7,266 nucleotides of DNA from Clostridia bacterium (lineage in GTDB: Bacteria; Bacillota; Clostridia; Lachnospirales; CAG-274): assembly GCA_030536675.1 (NCBI GenBank), contig JAUNPM010000075.1:1-7266 (forward strand), in the 5' to 3' direction. Under the pieces are notes generated by a model that did no database searches, was not told the origin of the DNA, and was given only the letters and a program-made list of their open reading frames with translations. A program made the translations under genes and the position numbers. Below, piece by piece: positions 1 through 4,923 of the stretch. Position 1 is the first letter of the stretch. Each line of letters starts with the position of its first letter.

Positions 1-55
<55 letters not shown>

Positions 56-86
56 TTATCAACTGCTTACCGCAGCGACAAAAATT

Positions 87-115
87 ATTATACAGTAGTT
101 TAAGCTGTTTGTCAA
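87..115 (-). promoter_or_regulatory. consensus sigma-A promoter of tRNA-Phe
   Basis: On the minus strand there is an exact -35 box TTGACA (110-115), a spacer of exactly 17 nt (93-109) and an exact -10 box TATAAT (87-92). Transcription should begin near 80, about 25 nt before the mature tRNA 5' end at 55. A perfect match fits the need for high, constitutive stable-RNA transcription. It means the tRNA need not rely on read-through from rho. Confidence 0.92.
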
Positions 116-118
116 GCA

Positions 119-157
119 TTTTTTTATATTTTTTTCAATTTTTTTCTTTTTTATTTT
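119..157 (-). promoter_or_regulatory. phased A-tracts upstream of the tRNA promoter
   Basis: On the minus strand three seven-base A runs (119-125, 129-135, 139-145) repeat with a period of exactly 10 bp, followed by an A6 run (147-152) and an A4 run (154-157). The block begins 3 bp upstream of the -35 box, where the RNA polymerase alpha subunits bind UP elements. A-tracts in helical phase are known to bend DNA and raise promoter strength. That it does so here is inferred from position and spacing. Confidence 0.65.
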
Positions 158-192
158 AAAAGCGGGAATATAAACCGATTAACCCCGCTTTT
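158..192 (-). terminator. hairpin after rho, possible terminator
   Basis: A nine-pair perfect stem, AAAAGCGGG (158-166) with CCCGCTTTT (184-192), encloses a 17-nt loop. It starts 6 nt after the rho stop codon. On the minus strand the only U run is the UUUU inside the 3' arm, and the sequence then becomes A-rich, so this is a weak intrinsic terminator at best. It could also be an mRNA 3'-end stabiliser. On the plus strand the stem is followed by TTTTGATTTCTT, but no plus-strand gene precedes it. Confidence 0.5.
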
Positions 193-198
193 GATTTC

Positions 199-1497
199 TT
201 AGGAATTTTGATTTAATTTATTTACAGCCTTTACAAACTCTTGGTTATCTTTAGTCTTTGAAAGCATATCGATAATTTGCTCCGTAACCTCTCCGTTATT
301 CATATTACCGCTGAAAGTCTTTCTCAGGAAATATGCGGCGTCAAGCTCCTCCTTATTTAAAAGAAGCTCTTCTCTTCTTGTGCCCGATTTTGCAATATTG
401 ATTGCAGGGAAAATTCTCTTTTCACTCATCTTTCTGTCAAGGACAAGCTCCATATTTCCCGTTCCCTTAAATTCCTCAAATATAACATCGTCCATTTTTG
501 AACCTGTTTCAACAAGAGCCGTTGCAAGTATTGTAAGGCTTCCGCCCTCTTCCGTATTTCTTGCAGCTCCGAAGAACCTTTTAGGCATATAAAGAGCAGA
601 AGGATCAAGACCTCCCGAAAGGGTTCTTCCGCTTGAAGGTATAGTAAGATTATAGGCTCTTGAAAGTCTTGTTATGCTGTCAAGAAGTATAACAACGTCC
701 TTACCCTGTTCAACAAGCCTTTTTCCTCTCTCAAGAACCATTTCGGACACCCTTTTATGATGTTCGGGCTGTTCATCAAAGGTTGAATAGACCACGTCTA
801 CATTTCCCGATATACTTCTCTGCATATCTGTCACTTCCTCGGGTCTTTCATCAATAAGGAGCACAATAACATAAACTTCCTTATATTTTTGAGTTATGGC
901 ATTTGCAACCTTTTTAAGCAATACTGTTTTTCCCGCCTTTGGAGGAGCAACTATCATACCTCTTTGTCCTCTGCCTATAGGCGCAGTAATATCAATAAGT
1001 CTTGTTGAAAGCTCCTTTGAATGAGTTTCCAAATAAAGATTTTTAGTAGGGAAAACAGGTGTAAGATCCTCAAAATTAGGTCTTCTTTTTACAACATCGG
1101 GATTATCGTCATTTACCGCAGTCAAATAAAGCAAAGCCGAAAACTTTTCGTTTTCCTTTGGTATTCTTATTTTTCCCGCAACCTTATCCCCTGTTTTCAA
1201 ATTAAACCTTCTTATTTGAGAGGGAGCAACATAAATGTCCTTAGTTCCGGGCAAATAGTTGTCCATTCTCAAAAATCCATACCCGTCGGTATGTACTTCA
1301 AGTATTCCTTCGCCTACTTTTCCCGAATCAAGCTCCTCAAGGTAATTGGGCTTTTCTTCCACAACAGGTATGCTTTGAGGCTCCACCTTTTCAAGCAGGT
1401 CTATAAGCTCCGCCTTTTTATATCTTGTAACACTGCCTATACCTTTTTCCTTGGCAATTTCTCTGAGTTCAACCAGACTTAATTCCGAATAATTCAT
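199..1497 (-). CDS. rho: transcription termination factor Rho
   Basis: This is the hexameric RNA-dependent ATPase/helicase that loads on untranslated C-rich RNA and releases transcripts from RNA polymerase. The 432 residues are close to the family's usual length (419 in E. coli). Visible in order are the Rho_N helical domain (about 1-40), an OB-fold RNA-binding domain with DGYGFLR (71-77), Walker A APPKAGKT (184-191), the catalytic segment LLIDERPEEVTDM (213-225), Walker B VILLD (269-273), SITRLSRAYN (274-283) and the Q/R-loop region (KRFFGAARN, then FKGTGNMEL). No domain is missing and there is no long N-terminal insertion as in some actinobacterial and clostridial Rho proteins. I chose the ATG at 1495-1497 because GGAGG lies 5 nt upstream and Rho_N begins right after it. 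An in-frame ATG at 1530 lies inside the LysM gene. Rho follows that gene by 13 nt, so the two are probably co-transcribed. Confidence 0.97.
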   Translation of the reverse strand: MNYSELSLVELREIAKEKGIGSVTRYKKAELIDLLEKVEPQSIPVVEEKPNYLEELDSGKVGEGILEVHTDGYGFLRMDNYLPGTKDIYVAPSQIRRFNLKTGDKVAGKIRIPKENEKFSALLYLTAVNDDNPDVVKRRPNFEDLTPVFPTKNLYLETHSKELSTRLIDITAPIGRGQRGMIVAPPKAGKTVLLKKVANAITQKYKEVYVIVLLIDERPEEVTDMQRSISGNVDVVYSTFDEQPEHHKRVSEMVLERGKRLVEQGKDVVILLDSITRLSRAYNLTIPSSGRTLSGGLDPSALYMPKRFFGAARNTEEGGSLTILATALVETGSKMDDVIFEEFKGTGNMELVLDRKMSEKRIFPAINIAKSGTRREELLLNKEELDAAYFLRKTFSGNMNNGEVTEQIIDMLSKTKDNQEFVKAVNKLNQNS

Positions 1498-1502
1498 ATT
1501 TT

Positions 1503-1507
1503 CCTCC
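1503..1507 (-). promoter_or_regulatory. ribosome binding site fixing the rho start
   Basis: GGAGG on the minus strand lies 5 nt before the ATG at 1495-1497 and 3 nt after the stop codon of the LysM gene (1511-1513). It supports the shorter rho start and suggests translation passes directly from the upstream gene to rho. Confidence 0.85.
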
Positions 1508-1510
1508 GCA

Positions 1511-2260
1511 TTATGGTATCTGAAGCACATCGCCCGGGTGGTAAACAGTAGATGTTGTCATTCCGTTGGCGTCAAGTATTTTCTGCCACAATTCCTCACT
1601 GTACTCGCCGTATACAGCAGTACATATTTTTGAACCTGTGTCACCTGCCTGTATAGTATATGTTGAGCCTGAACCCGTTTGAGATGTTCCGCTGTCACTT
1701 GTTCCCGCAGTTGAAGCAGCTGCCTCTGTTGTTGCCTCACTTGAAGCTGAAGTCTGTGTACTGTTGCCCTTAAGCTTTTCATTTTCCACCTTTAAAGCCT
1801 CAACCTGTGTTTTAAGCTCATTGATCTGTGTTTCAGTGTCAGCTGTGCTTCCGTTGTTAAGTTCATTGATCTGTGTATTTGCACTTTCAAGTTTTTTAAG
1901 ATTTGAATAGTTGCTTGCGGCAAAGAACGCTGTTGAACATATAAGCACAATAATTACCACAACATTTAAAACCTTTTTAAATGCTCCGCCCTCTTCGTCC
2001 TCATCATCATAATAGTCATCGTCATCATATTCATCGTCGAAATCGTCATCATCATATTCATCGTCATCAAAGGGATCGGAACTTTTTCTGCGCTTAAAGA
2101 AATTACCGAATTTATTTTTCTTTTCCTCTTCAACTTCTTCTTCGCTTTCCTCTTCACTTTCCGTACTTATAACAGGCGGATTTTTTTCTTCTTTTATGTC
2201 TATGTCCTGTTCCGTTTCCGTCTGCTTACGTCTGCGGCGAGGTACTTCCTCAACCTCGTC
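1511..2260 (-). CDS. LysM-domain membrane protein, C-terminal part of a frameshifted gene
   Basis: The frame is open from just after a TGA at 2261-2263 down to the TAA at 1511-1513, 249 residues, but has no ATG, GTG or TTG in its first 100 codons. It starts with an acidic cytoplasmic-type segment (EEESEEEVEEKK, then a D/E/Y tract). One transmembrane helix follows (about 1900-1970, containing VVIIVLICSTAFFAASNY), then a short coiled coil with TQINEL twice, a Ser/Thr/Ala/Gly linker, and a C-terminal LysM domain of about 50 residues beginning TYTIQAGDTGSKI and ending HPGDVLQIP. LysM binds N-acetylglucosamine chains of peptidoglycan, so the C-terminus should lie outside the membrane against the wall. 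A GTG at 1958-1960 is the first possible start, but it falls inside the membrane helix, so I read this as the rear of the gene starting at 2927. The function beyond wall binding is unknown. Confidence 0.8.
   Translation of the reverse strand, partial: DEVEEVPRRRRKQTETEQDIDIKEEKNPPVISTESEEESEEEVEEEKKNKFGNFFKRRKSSDPFDDDEYDDDDFDDEYDDDDYYDDEDEEGGAFKKVLNVVVIIVLICSTAFFAASNYSNLKKLESANTQINELNNGSTADTETQINELKTQVEALKVENEKLKGNSTQTSASSEATTEAAASTAGTSDSGTSQTGSGSTYTIQAGDTGSKICTAVYGEYSEELWQKILDANGMTTSTVYHPGDVLQIP
1818..1876 (-). repeat. 45-bp-spaced duplication in the coiled coil
   Basis: The 14-mer TCATTGATCTGTGT (plus-strand reading) occurs exactly at 1818-1831 and 1863-1876, 45 bp or 15 codons apart. It encodes the repeated TQINEL of the coiled coil. 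It looks like a small in-frame duplication within the extracellular stalk. Confidence 0.65.
1995..2068 (-). repeat. GAY-rich trinucleotide tract encoding an acidic run
   Basis: On the minus strand this stretch is largely GAT/GAC codons interspersed with TAT, TTC and GAA, giving runs such as DDDEYDDDD and DDEYDDDYY just before the membrane helix. The mixed GAT and GAC use suggests selection for acidic residues as well as, or instead of, simple slippage. The tract is likely to vary in length between strains. Confidence 0.7.
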
Positions 2261-2263
2261 TCA
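2250..2263 (-). other. frameshift site in the LysM-protein gene
   Basis: The upstream frame ends at TGA 2250-2252 and the downstream frame is closed above by TGA 2261-2263, so any switch between them must occur within these 14 bases. Reading through needs a +1 shift (skipping one base), for example ATG-A-GAC-GAG. Both sides keep the same highly acidic composition and strand. Removing one base would restore a single 471-residue protein. The cause may be a sequencing error, a real strain mutation or, less likely, programmed shifting. Confidence 0.7.
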
Positions 2264-2927
2264 TTTCGGTTTTATCCTCCTTAACAGGGGTTTCATCTTT
2301 TTTATCCTTTGTTTTAACAGGTGTGATCACAATTGTCGGTTCAGGCTCTGCTGCTGCACCACCGACAGTCTCCTGCAATTCCTCCTGCATTTTTTCTTTT
2401 TTCTCATCACTGTCCGTTTTCTCGGCGGAATTTATTTCGTCTTCCTTTTCAAATGTGGGCTTGTGACTTTCTACATCTTTATCAATTTTATTTTCGGAAT
2501 TGTTTTCATCTGCTCCCTCATTTTCATTTAAATGAGGCAGATCTCTTTCAATTTTCGTTTCTTCAGCCAACTTATGCTCAATTTCTTTATCTTCATTATG
2601 TTCAGATTTAGGCATAATTGACGCAAGTTTGTGCAGCTTGTTTGCAACAGACTTTTTTTCATTCTTTGAATTTTCACGTTTTGAGCTTTTGTTCTTCTCT
2701 TTTTCAATTTCTTTTATATACTCGTCATCTGCAAAATAAAGCGTTGTATCCCTTGTACCTGCACCAAAATAATTTTTGCCGCTTTCATCAACATATTCCT
2801 CCAGCAGCTTGCTTACGGTCTCCTTAGTCTGCTCAGGCGTAAACGCACTGAGAGCCTCTTCAAGCCTTTTGCTTTTTTTCTCAGCAAGGGTCTTGCTGTC
2901 AAGGCTGCCGCTTTTATATTCGGCCAT
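2250..2927 (-). CDS. acidic low-complexity protein, N-terminal part of the LysM-protein gene
   Basis: The ATG at 2925-2927 is preceded by AAGGAGG (2934-2940) with a 6-nt spacer, so this start is firm. The 225 residues have no signal peptide and no membrane helix. The first 75 or so look helical and ordered (including LLEEYVDESG and DTTLYFADDEY), and the rest is a charged Lys/Glu/Asp/Asn-rich stretch likely to be disordered, with a short Ala/Pro segment (about 189-205). I do not recognise a catalytic domain. The last four codons (MRRG) come from the wrong frame. The next frame continues the acidic pattern through a membrane helix to a LysM domain, so this is best read as the cytoplasmic N-terminus of one 471-residue type II membrane protein. 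As written, the product would be a soluble fragment. It is the first gene of the unit that includes rho. Confidence 0.8.
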   Translation of the reverse strand: MAEYKSGSLDSKTLAEKKSKRLEEALSAFTPEQTKETVSKLLEEYVDESGKNYFGAGTRDTTLYFADDEYIKEIEKEKNKSSKRENSKNEKKSVANKLHKLASIMPKSEHNEDKEIEHKLAEETKIERDLPHLNENEGADENNSENKIDKDVESHKPTFEKEDEINSAEKTDSDEKKEKMQEELQETVGGAAAEPEPTIVITPVKTKDKKDETPVKEDKTEMRRG

Positions 2928-2956
2928 AGTATTCCTCCTTAGTACATTGTCCTTAT

Positions 2957-2985
2957 ATTTTAATATCTAATATATAAAAAGTCAA
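2957..2985 (-). promoter_or_regulatory. sigma-A promoter of the LysM gene and rho
   Basis: On the minus strand, TTGACT (2980-2985) and TAAAAT (2957-2962) are separated by exactly 17 nt, each differing from consensus at one position. Transcription would start near 2950, giving a leader of about 22 nt that contains the AAGGAGG ribosome site. No other convincing promoter is seen before rho, so this probably drives both genes. Confidence 0.8.
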
Positions 2986-2999
2986 GAATAATTACAAAT

Positions 3000-3052
3000 C
3001 ACAACTTTACATTTTAAGTATACAACATTTACGGCAAAATTACAACTTTTTT
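3000..3052. repeat. three ACAAC-type direct repeats at about 20 bp
   Basis: Copies of YACAACWTTTAC-like sequence lie at 3000-3010, 3021-3032 and 3041-3052 (the last less complete), spaced 21 and 20 bp, about two helical turns. They overlap the weaker candidate promoter and sit just upstream of the stronger one. This arrangement could be an operator. No known regulator's box is recognised. Confidence 0.35.
3017..3045 (-). promoter_or_regulatory. second, weaker candidate promoter
   Basis: On the minus strand, TTGTAA (3040-3045), a 17-nt spacer and TATACT (3017-3022) form a plausible sigma-A promoter upstream of the better one, giving a leader of about 80 nt. The match is four and five of six. 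In AT-rich DNA this can arise by chance, so it is tentative. Confidence 0.4.
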
Positions 3053-3099
3053 TGCATTTGCCATAAAAAATCGGCATTTTTGTAATATTTTCGTAATAT

Positions 3100-3630
3100 T
3101 TAACCCCATATTTTATTGCATAATATAAGTGCTGCGATCACTCCCGCAAAATTTGCAAATAACGCACCTGCAAGAGTATACCTTGTCTTTGTTATTTTTA
3201 CTGACATAAAATAAACGCTCATTGTGTAAAACACCGTTTCCGTACAGCTCATCATAACCGAAACAAAACGCCCTATAAAGCTGTCGGGACCGTAAGTTTT
3301 AAATATATCGAGCAAAATTCCCGTGCTTGCTGAAGAGGATATAAGACGCATAAACGTAATTGGCACAGCCTCCTTGGGAAATCCCGTGGCGTCAGCCAAA
3401 GGCTCAAATAAGCCCGTCATTAGATCAAGAGCGCCGCTCCCCCTTAATATTCCTATAGCCATCATAAGACCTATAAGAGTTGGGAGTATATCAAAAACGG
3501 TATAGAAGCCCTCCTTAGCTCCCTCAACAAAGGCTTCATAAACGTCGATTTTCCTGCTGTATCCGAAAGCAAGTATGTACACGATCACAATTGGCATTAT
3601 TAAATCGGAAATCAACACAATTATTTTCAT
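3100..3630 (-). CDS. spmB: spore maturation protein SpmB
   Basis: This is a membrane protein of 176 residues, close to the 178 of B. subtilis SpmB. In B. subtilis and C. perfringens SpmA and SpmB are needed for full dehydration of the spore core and hence heat resistance; the molecular activity is unsettled. Family features are visible: an N-terminal helix (about 4-23), EGAKEGFYTVFDILPTLIG (36-54) leading into a helix, GILRGSGALD (60-69), AVPITFMRLISSSAS (88-102) and SCTETVFYT (128-136), then a final helix (about 152-171). The ATG at 3628-3630 overlaps the spmA stop as ATGA, indicating coupled translation. No good intrinsic terminator follows. An 11-bp repeat of GTAATATTT runs through the stop codon. 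Confidence 0.95.
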   Translation of the reverse strand: MKIIVLISDLIMPIVIVYILAFGYSRKIDVYEAFVEGAKEGFYTVFDILPTLIGLMMAIGILRGSGALDLMTGLFEPLADATGFPKEAVPITFMRLISSSASTGILLDIFKTYGPDSFIGRFVSVMMSCTETVFYTMSVYFMSVKITKTRYTLAGALFANFAGVIAALILCNKIWG

Positions 3631-4202
3631 TTTCTCATCTCCATTATTTTAGCAAATATCACGGCAGCAAGGGTGGAAATAAGAGTTGTCACTATTCCCG
3701 GTCCTATTATCTCCGAAGGATTTTGAGAATTGTACTGACTTCTGTAAGCAATTATATTAATACTCACAAGCTGTAAAGATGACATATTAAATATCATAAA
3801 CATACACATAGGAACGCTTGCTCTTGATTTGTCCCTGTTTAATTTCTGCAATTCCTTCATTGCCGATATTCCCGCAGGAGTTGCCGCCCACCCCAGTCCC
3901 AAAATATTTGCAATTACATTAGCTGATATGTACTCCATTGACTTGTGATTTTTAGGCACAGTAGGGAAAAGCCAGCAAAGAAAAGGCTTCATTTTATCCG
4001 AAAGGCTTTTTATAAGCCCCGCCTTTTCTCCGATCTTCATTATACCTGTCCACATTGACATTATTCCAAGCATTGTTATTGCAAGGCTCACGGCTTCCTT
4101 GGCAGAATCAATTGCACCGTTTGTGACCTCAGGCATTTTGCCGTTAAATGCGGCAACCAGTATACCTATAAAAATCATTGCACCCCATAGATAATTAAGC
4201 AT
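3627..4202 (-). CDS. spmA: spore maturation protein SpmA
   Basis: This is an integral membrane protein of 191 residues (196 in B. subtilis), partner of SpmB in spore core dehydration and a member of the nucleoside-recognition (Gate) domain family. Visible are an N-terminal hydrophobic helix (MLNYLWGAMIFIGILVAAF), a helix with SLAITMLGIMSMWTGIM (39-55), the signature NILGLGWAATPAG (99-111), SSLQLV (141-146) and a C-terminal helix. The frame is open to an ATG at 4280, but the family N-terminus begins at the ATG at 4200-4202, so I use that. No close Shine-Dalgarno precedes it; GGAAAGG is 15 nt away, inside a small upstream ORF that ends 7 nt before this start. That suggests coupled translation. 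In B. subtilis the pair follows dacB under sigma-E; here dacB is absent and no sporulation promoter is recognisable. Confidence 0.95.
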   Translation of the reverse strand: MLNYLWGAMIFIGILVAAFNGKMPEVTNGAIDSAKEAVSLAITMLGIMSMWTGIMKIGEKAGLIKSLSDKMKPFLCWLFPTVPKNHKSMEYISANVIANILGLGWAATPAGISAMKELQKLNRDKSRASVPMCMFMIFNMSSLQLVSINIIAYRSQYNSQNPSEIIGPGIVTTLISTLAAVIFAKIMEMRK

Positions 4203-4209
4203 AATTAAT

Positions 4210-4329
4210 TTACACAGCCTTTCCGCCCGCAAATAATGTTGTCTGCGCCTTATTACCACGGGCAGACCAAACGGGCACATATTTGCATTTTGATTTATTC
4301 AAAGCATTTAAATTGTAATATATTTTCAA
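4210..4329 (-). CDS. possible 39-residue peptide upstream of spmA
   Basis: A TTG at 4327-4329 opens a frame of 39 codons to TAA at 4210-4212, ending 7 nt before the spmA start. A very strong ribosome site (GGGGAGG, 4334-4340) lies 4 nt before the TTG. An in-frame ATG at 4351-4353 would give 47 residues, but has only a weak AAAAGAA before it and would place the strong ribosome site inside the gene. The product starts with KIYYNLNAL and continues through KSKCKYVPVWSARGNKAQ to TLFAGGKAV. It has one Cys and one Trp, is basic, and lacks a signal peptide or membrane helix. The 3' half is richer in GC than the AT-rich spacer above it, which fits coding DNA. I recognise no family. It could be a leader peptide feeding ribosomes to spmA, a small sporulation protein, or chance. 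Confidence 0.5.
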   Translation of the reverse strand: MKIYYNLNALNKSKCKYVPVWSARGNKAQTTLFAGGKAV

Positions 4330-4333
4330 CTCT

Positions 4334-4340
4334 CCTCCCC
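4334..4340 (-). promoter_or_regulatory. strong ribosome binding site of the small ORF
   Basis: GGGGAGG on the minus strand, followed by AGAG and TTG, is one of the best anti-16S matches in the window, yet it lies about 130 nt from the spmA start and serves no other obvious gene. It is the main evidence that the small ORF is translated. Confidence 0.6.
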
Positions 4341-4360
4341 TTAATAACAGCATTTCTTTT

Positions 4361-4398
4361 AATCAGTTTATTCCTTAAAGAATAAAAGTATACTGATT
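4361..4398 (-). other. bulged hairpin between two minus-strand genes
   Basis: On the minus strand AATCAG pairs with CTGATT and TTTATTC with GAATAAA, 13 pairs in all, with a 6-nt bulge (TATACT) on one side and a 6-nt loop. It begins 14 nt after the stop of the 4413-4811 gene. No U run follows, so it is not a classical intrinsic terminator. It may shape the 3' end of that gene's mRNA or the leader of the spmA transcript. Confidence 0.4.
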
Positions 4399-4412
4399 TC
4401 TTAAGCTCTCCC

Positions 4413-4811
4413 TTACAAATTCTCTCTCCTTTTGTATAAAAATTCATATATCAAGCCCACAACAAACCAAAGAGGTCCGTAATCCAATCTTATTAATCCG
4501 TTGATGTTCAATGCCGCATTTAAATAAGACCAAGGGCATATGTTAAAAAAAGTAAGCACAAGTCCCGCCCAATACTCCATTGCAAATATAAGGGTCATAT
4601 ACATAAACCCTCTTAATAAAACAGAACAGTTTTTCAGCTGCACAAACATAGGTTCAAGGAGGACTGCGGCGCCGTATATGGGAAACATAATTACGGAGCT
4701 GTGTCCCGTCAGAGTAAGATCCCCCCTTAAAAAAGAATTAAAACCTGTCCACAATATTTCAAGACTTAAACCCAAACTTCCGTAAACAAAAAATCTTTTA
4801 AACATACACAT
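4413..4811 (-). CDS. small membrane protein, PF06541-like (putative ABC transporter permease type)
   Basis: A 132-residue, very hydrophobic protein with about four membrane helices (near 5-25, 39-59, 65-89 and 107-127) and a short basic C-terminus (YKRREN). The layout resembles the PF06541 family: an N-terminal helix carrying LE (SLGLSLEIL), PIYGAA in the second helix, MEYWAG in the third, and a C-terminal PWSYLN then NINGLIRLDYGPLW. That family is named as ABC-transporter-like but no transport function is well established, and no ATPase partner is nearby. The start may be the ATG at 4811 or the second one at 4805; neither has a good ribosome site. It faces cdaA across a 112-bp AT-rich gap. 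The family assignment is by eye; that it is a real membrane protein is much surer. Confidence 0.7.
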   Translation of the reverse strand: MCMFKRFFVYGSLGLSLEILWTGFNSFLRGDLTLTGHSSVIMFPIYGAAVLLEPMFVQLKNCSVLLRGFMYMTLIFAMEYWAGLVLTFFNICPWSYLNAALNINGLIRLDYGPLWFVVGLIYEFLYKRRENL

Positions 4812-4854
4812 ATTATTTATCTTATAATAATTTTTTATTCTTATTTTAATTAAT

Positions 4855-4884
4855 TTGTAACATTCAATCTTTTAAAATTATGAT
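4855..4884 (+). promoter_or_regulatory. candidate promoter for cdaA-cdaR
   Basis: TTGTAA (4855-4860), an 18-nt spacer and TATGAT (4879-4884) lie about 40 nt before the cdaA start. A competing -10 is TATACT (4884-4889), with TTCAAT (4863-4868) only 15 nt upstream of it. The gap is so AT-rich that neither choice is firm. No clear promoter for the divergent gene was identified. Confidence 0.4.
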
Positions 4885-4923
4885 ATACTTATATATGAAT
4901 TTATTAATCAAGAAGGTGAGCTT

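Noticed and set aside
1021..1482. A 153-codon open frame on the plus strand opposite rho
   Set aside because: It lies entirely antisense to well-conserved rho coding sequence, has no ribosome site, and its product has no recognisable features.
1511..1960. A separate 149-residue LysM gene starting at GTG 1958-1960
   Set aside because: The start falls within the membrane helix, no ribosome site precedes it, and the frame is open and clearly coding for another 100 codons upstream.
2948..2956. Tiny leader gene ATG-TAC-TAA before the LysM gene
   Set aside because: It is two codons long, has no ribosome site of its own and would overlap the predicted transcription start.
2196..2970. Several plus-strand open frames opposite the acidic N-terminal gene
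   Set aside because: They are the Phe/Leu/Ser-rich complements of Lys/Glu codons; long antisense frames are expected there.
3056..3085. Possible terminator after spmB
   Set aside because: The only pairing is a TGCC/GGCA stem of 4 bp with a T run on the plus strand, the wrong direction for spmB.
3082..3101. Two GTAATATTT copies at 11-bp period as a regulatory element
   Set aside because: They are very AT-rich, run into the spmB stop codon and have no promoter nearby, so chance is the simplest reading.
3627..4280. A longer SpmA starting at the ATG at 4280
   Set aside because: The extra 26 residues are Arg-rich and unlike the SpmA N-terminus, no ribosome site precedes the ATG, and the small ORF with a strong ribosome site occupies the same DNA in another frame.
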